From NCBI RefSeq assembly GCF_014596565.1, contig NZ_NOIN01000004.1:496001-560000 (forward strand): 64,000 nucleotides of DNA. The letters run 5' to 3'. This DNA is from Pseudomonas sp. PSB18 (GTDB taxonomy: Bacteria; Pseudomonadota; Gammaproteobacteria; Pseudomonadales; Pseudomonadaceae). This document shows, one piece after another, positions 61,401 through 64,000 of this stretch. Every line of letters begins with the position of its first letter. The first letter of the stretch is position 1. The translations under genes and the position numbers were made by a program. Below the pieces are notes generated by a model that saw nothing but the letters and a program-made list of their open reading frames with translations, ran no database searches and was not told where the DNA came from.

Positions 61401-64000
61401 GGCCGCCACCTACACCGTCAGCCTGACCAACCCGGCGCAGACCGAGGTGACCCTCAAGCTCGTCTATAGCGGCACCGCCGCCGACGGCACGGATTTCACT
61501 GGCGTCTACACCGTCAAGATCCCGGCCAACGCCACCAGCGCGACCTTCAACGTGGCGACGCTGGACGACAAGATCACCGAAGGCACGGAAAACTTCGTGG
61601 TCAAGATCGATTCCGCGACCGGTGGCAACTTCGAGCACCTGGCGATCAGCAACACCAATGGCAGCGTCAGCACCTCGATCATCGACAACGATGCGCCACC
61701 GGTGCTCGACCTGGACGCCAACAATTCCAGCGGCAAGACCGGAGCCGATTATCAGGTCACCTTCACCGAAGGCACCGCGGGCCCGGGCGTGTCGATTGGC
61801 GATACCGACCTGAAGATCACCGACCCGGACAGCACCATGCTGACCGGCGCCACCGTCGTGCTGACCAACCGTCAGCCGGGCGATGCGCTGAACCTGGGCA
61901 ACAGCGTCAACGGCATCAGTATCAATGCCAACAGCACCAACGGTACCGTCACGCTGACGATGTCGGGCAACGCGACACTGGCCGACTACATGCAGCAGAT
62001 CAAGAACATCACCTTCATCAACAACAGCGACGACCCGAGCAGTGTGCCGCGCATCATCACCGTGACAGTGACGGATGGCAGCAACTACTCCAACACCGCC
62101 ACCACCACCGTGAACGTGGTCGGGGTCAACGATGCGCCGGTTGCCACCGGTGGCGCGGTGACCGGTACCGAGGACACTTCGCTGGTCCTCGGCTGGTCGA
62201 CCTTTGGCGTCAGCGACGTGGACAGTGCCGCCGCCAGCCAGGGCGTGAAGATCACCGGCCTGCCAGGCGACGGCAAATTGCAGTACCTGGACGGCACGAC
62301 CTGGAAGGACGTGACCACCAACCAGACCTTCACCAAGGCTGACATCGACGGCGGCAAGCTGCGCTTCACACCGGACACCAACGAATCCGGCGCAAACGGC
62401 AATCCGACCGGCGTGGGTGATCAGAAGTCCGATTACGCACAGATCCAGTTCCAGCCAACCGACGGCCAGGCACTGGGCAACACCGGCACCGTGAAGATCG
62501 ACATCACCCCGGTGGCGGATGCGCCGAGCCTGAGCGTGGCCGGCAACAACGTGACCTCCACCGGCCTGATCAAGGAAGTCTGGACCGGCCTGTCGGGCCT
62601 GGGCACCGACGGTAGCGGCGCGCCGTCCGGCACGCTCAAGTCGGTGATCGATGCCGCTGGCACACCGAACAGCAGCAGCACCGTGACCAACGTGCAGTCC
62701 GACAGCAACGTGAACCCCGGCACGGCGTCGAAGACATCGGGCCTGATCTACCTCGAAGCGGGCAAGACCTACACCTTCAGCGGCACCGGCGACGACAGTT
62801 TGCTGGTCACCGTCGGCGGCAAGGACGTGGCAGCCATCACCTGGGGCGCGGGCGGCAAGTTGAACGGCTCATTCACGCCAACCACCAGCGGCTACTACAC
62901 CCTGGACATCTACCACCACAACCAGACCGGCCCGGGCAGCTATGACGTCAACCTGTCGGTCAATGGCGGCACGCCTGTCGACCTGAGCGGCGCGGGCGTA
63001 CCGCTGTACACCAGCGTGACCGATCTGACCAACGCCGGCGTGACCGTCTCCGACCTGCATGGCACCAATGGCGAAGGCTACTACGACGGCTACAAGCTCA
63101 ACGAAGGCGCCGAAGGCACCAGCGTGCATCTGTCGAAGATCACCACCGCGTTGACCGACACCGACGGCTCCGAGAAGCTGAGCGTGAAGATCGGCGGCAT
63201 GCCGGAGGGCAGCGTGCTGACCGACGGCGCGGGCCACACCGCGACCGTGGGCAACAACGGCGAAGCCACGGTCAGCGGCTGGAACCTGGGCAGCCTGACC
63301 CTGACACCGCCGGCCTACTACAACGGTCACCTGGACCTGACCGTAACCTCCACGTCCACGGAAGCCCTCGGCGGGTCGGCGGTGACCACCGCACACATCC
63401 CCGTCACCGTGTACCCGGCGGTCTACAACGCCATAACCGCGACCTCGGGCAGTGACAACGTCACCGGCACCGATGGCAACGACATCATGGTTGCCGACAT
63501 TGGCGGGCTGACCGTCGTGCCGGGCGTCAACTACAACATCGCATTCATGGTCGACAGCTCCGGCAGCATGAGTTCGTCGTCCATTACCGCAGCCAAGAAC
63601 TCGTTGACCCAGGTATTCAATACCCTCAAACAGAGCCTGGGCAGCAACTCCGGGACCGTGAACATCTTCCTGGCGGACTTCGACAACCAGGTGAACAAGA
63701 ACGTTGCGGTGAACCTCAATGACCCGAACGCGCTGACGCTGCTCAAGAGCGTCATCGATTCGATGGTCTCCGGCGGCGGTACCAACTACGAAGACGTGTT
63801 CAAGACCACAGCGAACTTCTTCAACAGCACCCAGGCCCTGAACAATACCGGCGCGAAGAACCTGACGTACTTCATCACCGACGGCCAGCCGACGCTCTAC
63901 CAGTCCGGCGAACAGACGAACCCGACACTGTACGGCAACGTCAAGCTCGATGACGTCTTGAGTGCGGCCAACTACTCCATTGGCAAGTACTACACCCAGA
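52426..64000 (+). CDS. lapA: Giant biofilm adhesin LapA, 3'-truncated by window end
   Basis: Open from ATG 52426 (GGAGAG upstream) to the window edge, about 3,858 codons; the stop and the C-terminal RTX/secretion signal lie beyond. Residues 1-~105 form the retention module (MSSVIAVVKSIVGQVFAVSP...GDRLFTGDQLDTGPAGSVTL), followed by EATAAGAGE. The TAAG LapG cleavage site is at 107-110 (between Ala108 and Ala109). From about residue 175 come ~100-residue Ig-like repeats, a Calx-beta-like unit near 61351 (VTEGQAATYTVSLTNPAQTEVTLKLVYSG), cadherin-like stretches (NDAPVATGGAVTGTEDTSLVL), and a VWA domain with MIDAS Asp3710-SSGS at 63553. The protein is exported by LapEBC and tethers cells to surfaces until LapG cuts it. 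The very long antisense frame across the repeats is not a gene. Confidence 0.96.
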   Translation, partial: MSSVIAVVKSIVGQVFAVSPEGIRRVLIEGDRLFTGDQLDTGPAGSVTLDLADGRTLDLGRDTQWSANAPDSSTDLAQATAQAAPSVEELQQAIAAGVDPTTALEATAAGAGETSTGGSAGGGHSVVVLDATAGSVDPTVGFPTEGLGATNAANNNITGLATNANANATANTLINSTLTLSATPTLTEAGGVLVYTATVTQAPLTDLTVTLSNGSVIVISAGQTTGSVNVPLAPNDTVYNDPSQISVTVTGTTGGSGIAVTLPTTPAVTQITDTIDTTNVTLTAGETVTEGGQITYTATLTNPAQTPVTVTLSNGSVITIAAGQTTGTVAVDTPTNDVYNNGSTVSTTITGATGGNFENLVPSTTPAVTTITDSVDTTGLTLSATNNITEGGQITYTATLTNPAQTPVTVTLSNGSVISIAAGQTTGTVNVETPANDVYNNGSTVSTTITGATGGNFENLVPSTTPAVTTITDSVDTTGLTLSASESVTEGGQITYTATLTNAAQTPVTVTLSNGSVITIAAGETTGTVAINTPANDVYNNGSTVSTTITGATGGNFENLVPSTTPAVTTITDSVDTTGLTLSASETITEGGSIVYTATLTNAAQTPVTVTLSNGSVITIAAGETTGTVAVNTPANDVYNNSSTVSTTITGATGGNFENLVPSTTPAVTTITDSVDSTDLTLSASETITEGGQITYTATLTNAAQTPVTVTLSNGSVITIAAGETTGTVNVQTPANDVYNNSSTVSTTITGATGGNFENLVPSTTPAVTTITDSVDTTGLTLSASESITEGGSIVYTATLTNAAQTPVTVTLSNGSVITIAAGETTGSIAVETSPNDVYNNGSTVSATIAGATGGNFENLVPSTTPAVTTITDSVDTTGLTLSASETITEGGQITYTATLTNAAQTPVTVTLSNGSVITIAAGETTGTVAVNTPTNDVYNNGSTVSTTITGATGGNFENLVPSTTPAITTITDSVDTTGLTLSASETITEGGQITYTATLTNAAQTPVTVTLSNGSVITIAAGETTGTVAVNTPANDVYNNGSTVSTTITGATGGNFENLVPSTTPAVTTITDSVDTTGLTLSASETITEGGQITYTATLTNAAQTPVTVTLSNGSVITIAAGETTGTIAVNTPANDVYNNGSTVSTTITGATGGNFENLVPSTTPAVTTITDSVDNTGLTLSASETITEGGSIVYTATLTNAAQTPVTVTLSNGSVITIAAGETTGTLAVETSPNDVYNNGSTISTTITGATGGNFENLVPDTTPAVTTITDSVDTTGLTLSASETITEGGQITYTATLTNAAQTPVTVTLSNGSVITIAAGETTGTVAVNTPANDVYNNGSTVSTTITGATGGNFENLVPSTTPAVTTITDSVDNTGLTLSASETITEGGSIVYTATLTNAAQTPVTVTLSNGSVITIAAGETTGTVAVNTPANDVYNNGSTVSTTITGATGGNFENLVPSTTPAVTTIIDSVDTTGLTLSASETITEGGQITYTATLTNAAQTPVTVTLSNGSVITIAAGETTGTVAVNTPANDVYNNGSTVSTTITGATGGNFENLVPSTTPAVTTITDSVDTTGLTLSASESITEGGSIVYTATLTNAAQTPVTVTLSNGSVINIAAGETTGTVAVNTPANDVYNNGSTVSTTIAGATGGNFENLVPSTTPAVTTITDSVDTTGLTLSASETITEGGQITYTATLTNAAQTPVTVTLSNGSVITIAAGETTGTVAVDTPTNDVYNNGSTVSTTITSATGGNFENLVPSTTPAVTTITDSVDTTGLTLSASESITEGGSIVYTATLTNAAQTPVTVTLSNGSVITIAAGETTGTVNVQTPANDVYNNSSTVSTTIAGATGGNFENLVPSTTPAVTTITDSVDTTGLTLSASETITEGGQITYTATLTNAAQTPVTVTLSNGSVITIAAGETTGTINVQTPANDVYNNGSTVSTTITGATGGNFENLMPSTTPAVTTITDSVDTTGLTLSASETITEGGQITYTATLTNAAQTPVTVTLSNGSVITIAAGETTGTINVQTPANDVYNNGSTVSTTIAGATGGNFENLVPSTTPAVTTITDSVDTTGLTLSASETITEGGQITYTATLTNAAQTPVTVTLSNGSVITIAAGETTGTINVQTPANDVYNNGSTVSTTITGATGGNFENLVPSTTPAVTTITDSVDTTGLTLSASETITEGGQITYIATLTNAAQTPVTVTLSNGSVITIAAGETTGTVAVNTPANDVYNNGSTVSTTITGATGGNFENLVPSTAPAVTTITDSVDTTGLTLSASETITEGGSIVYTATLSNAAQTPVTVTLSNGSVINIAAGETTGSIAVETSPNDVYNNGSTVSTTIAGATGGNFENLVPSTTPAVTTITDSVDTTGLTLSASETITEGGQITYTATLTNAAQTPVTVTLSNGSVITIAAGETTGTVAVNTPANDVYNNGSTVSTTITGATGGNFENLVPSTTPAVTTITDSVDTTGLTLSASETITEGGQITYTATLTNAAQTPVTVTLSNGSVITIAAGETTGTINVQTPANDVYNNGSTVSTTITGATGGNFENLVPSTTPAVTTITDTIDTSTVSLSATSTVAEGGTVVYTASVNAPVTDAPLVVTLSNGQTITIPVGASSASVNFVTPNDALAGGNNLSVKIDDAKGGNYEKLDIDGKPANTAVTDVQDDTDLSLSATDTVAEGGQITYTATLTNAAGTPVTVTLSNGAVITIDAGKTTGTVTVDAPKDDVYKDAGKVEVSIDHATGGNFEHLVPSTAPAVTTVTDTLDTSTVSLSATSTIAEGGTVVYTASVNAPVTDAPLVVTLSNGQTITIPVGASSGSVNFIAPNDALAGGNSLSVKIDDAKGGNYEKLDIDGKPANTAVTDVQDDTGLSLSATGTVAEGGQITYTATLTHAAGTPVTVTLSNGAIINIDAGKTTGTVTVDAPKDDVYQDAGNVQATIQSATGGNFEHLVPSTAPAVTAVTDTVDDTTVSISGSTSVTEGQAATYTVSLTNPAQTEVTLKLVYSGTAADGTDFTGVYTVKIPANATSATFNVATLDDKITEGTENFVVKIDSATGGNFEHLAISNTNGSVSTSIIDNDAPPVLDLDANNSSGKTGADYQVTFTEGTAGPGVSIGDTDLKITDPDSTMLTGATVVLTNRQPGDALNLGNSVNGISINANSTNGTVTLTMSGNATLADYMQQIKNITFINNSDDPSSVPRIITVTVTDGSNYSNTATTTVNVVGVNDAPVATGGAVTGTEDTSLVLGWSTFGVSDVDSAAASQGVKITGLPGDGKLQYLDGTTWKDVTTNQTFTKADIDGGKLRFTPDTNESGANGNPTGVGDQKSDYAQIQFQPTDGQALGNTGTVKIDITPVADAPSLSVAGNNVTSTGLIKEVWTGLSGLGTDGSGAPSGTLKSVIDAAGTPNSSSTVTNVQSDSNVNPGTASKTSGLIYLEAGKTYTFSGTGDDSLLVTVGGKDVAAITWGAGGKLNGSFTPTTSGYYTLDIYHHNQTGPGSYDVNLSVNGGTPVDLSGAGVPLYTSVTDLTNAGVTVSDLHGTNGEGYYDGYKLNEGAEGTSVHLSKITTALTDTDGSEKLSVKIGGMPEGSVLTDGAGHTATVGNNGEATVSGWNLGSLTLTPPAYYNGHLDLTVTSTSTEALGGSAVTTAHIPVTVYPAVYNAITATSGSDNVTGTDGNDIMVADIGGLTVVPGVNYNIAFMVDSSGSMSSSSITAAKNSLTQVFNTLKQSLGSNSGTVNIFLADFDNQVNKNVAVNLNDPNALTLLKSVIDSMVSGGGTNYEDVFKTTANFFNSTQALNNTGAKNLTYFITDGQPTLYQSGEQTNPTLYGNVKLDDVLSAANYSIGKYYTQ
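53251..60150. repeat. 23 consecutive 300-bp repeats in lapA
   Basis: Every unit is exactly 300 bp with no indel. Each encodes DTTGLTLSASETITEGG(Q/S)I(T/V)YTATLTNAAQTPVTVTLSNGSVITIAAGETTGT(V/I)...NDVYNN(G/S)STVSTTI(T/A)GATGGNFENLVPSTTPAVTTITDSV. The GGCAA(T/C)TTCGAAAA block recurs at the same phase from 53491 to 60091. Units are mosaics of a few alternative segments: GGQIT versus GGSIV; VAVNTPAND, VNVQTPAND or AVETSPND. Confidence 0.95.
60151..61350. repeat. Two 600-bp supra-repeats at the end of the lapA array
   Basis: 60151-60750 and 60751-61350 are two copies of a 600-bp unit, each made of two different 300-bp modules: DTSTVSLSATSTVAEGGTVVYTASVNAPV... then DDTDLSLSATDTVAEGGQITYTATLTNAAG.... 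The 300-bp phase of the main array is kept, but the modules are clearly diverged from it. Confidence 0.85.

Noticed and set aside
55123..61638. A 2,171-codon open frame on the minus strand across the lapA repeats
   Set aside because: It is the antisense of the 300-bp repeats. Because every unit is the same length and has no stop in that frame, the whole array stays open. Its product is a low-complexity G/D/R/A repeat with no plausible start, and the plus strand encodes a clear LapA.

Overview
The window comes from a Pseudomonas of the fluorescens group. The evidence is the gene order HAD phosphatase / rppH / ptsP / NRDE / TauE / lgt / thyA (as I recall it from P. aeruginosa PA0335-PA0342), many copies of the GCGAGC-rich REP sequence typical of this group, G+C-rich codon use, and a complete lapE-lapB-lapC / lapA biofilm adhesin locus. 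All calls rest on reading the sequence and on family knowledge; no search was run.

Layout. 1-7.7 kb is conserved housekeeping: a DUF2269 fragment, a HAD phosphatase, rppH, ptsP, an NRDE protein, a TauE-type permease, lgt and thyA. 7.9-10.6 kb is a divergent cadR/cadA metal-resistance pair with a classic MerR-type operator. 10.8-16 kb is a three-gene RND efflux operon of triABC type (two adaptors, one pump). 16.2-21 kb holds a possible 31-codon gene, a MetQ-like binding protein, a stripped-down sigma-54-activator-like ATPase, an RBBP9-type hydrolase, a DUF2789 protein and an nfeD/slipin pair.

20.9-38.3 kb is the most unusual part. A minus-strand operon encodes a sulfotransferase, a ~2,106-residue LEPR-XLL/DUF4347 protein with 13 Ig-like repeats, a TolC-type outer-membrane factor, an aspartyl/asparaginyl beta-hydroxylase with a Nif11-like tail, and a second sulfotransferase. 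A second minus-strand operon encodes a small periplasmic adaptor, a GAF-like/HlyD protein, an M50-protease/HlyD fusion and a GNAT acetyltransferase. Between them lie two plus-strand tail-collar (MdpB-like) paralogues and a DUF6916-like protein. I infer one locus that makes, modifies and exports a giant surface protein with no dedicated ABC ATPase in the locus.

38.4-47 kb holds a putative structured RNA with a terminator, an operon with an alpha/beta-hydrolase fused to a PEP-synthase-like enzyme plus a TIGR01777 epimerase and a membrane protein, and a TauD-dioxygenase/ABC importer operon for an organosulfur-type substrate. Three promoters near sulfur-linked genes share a TTATTC(C/A)TTAA motif that resembles CysB sites.

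47.2-64 kb is the Lap type I secretion locus: lapE-lapB-lapC transcribed leftward and the giant adhesin lapA rightward. lapA is open to the window end (about 3,858 codons seen). It has a LapG-type TAAG site at residues 107-110, 23 consecutive units of exactly 300 bp, and a VWA domain near the end. lapD and lapG are not in the window.
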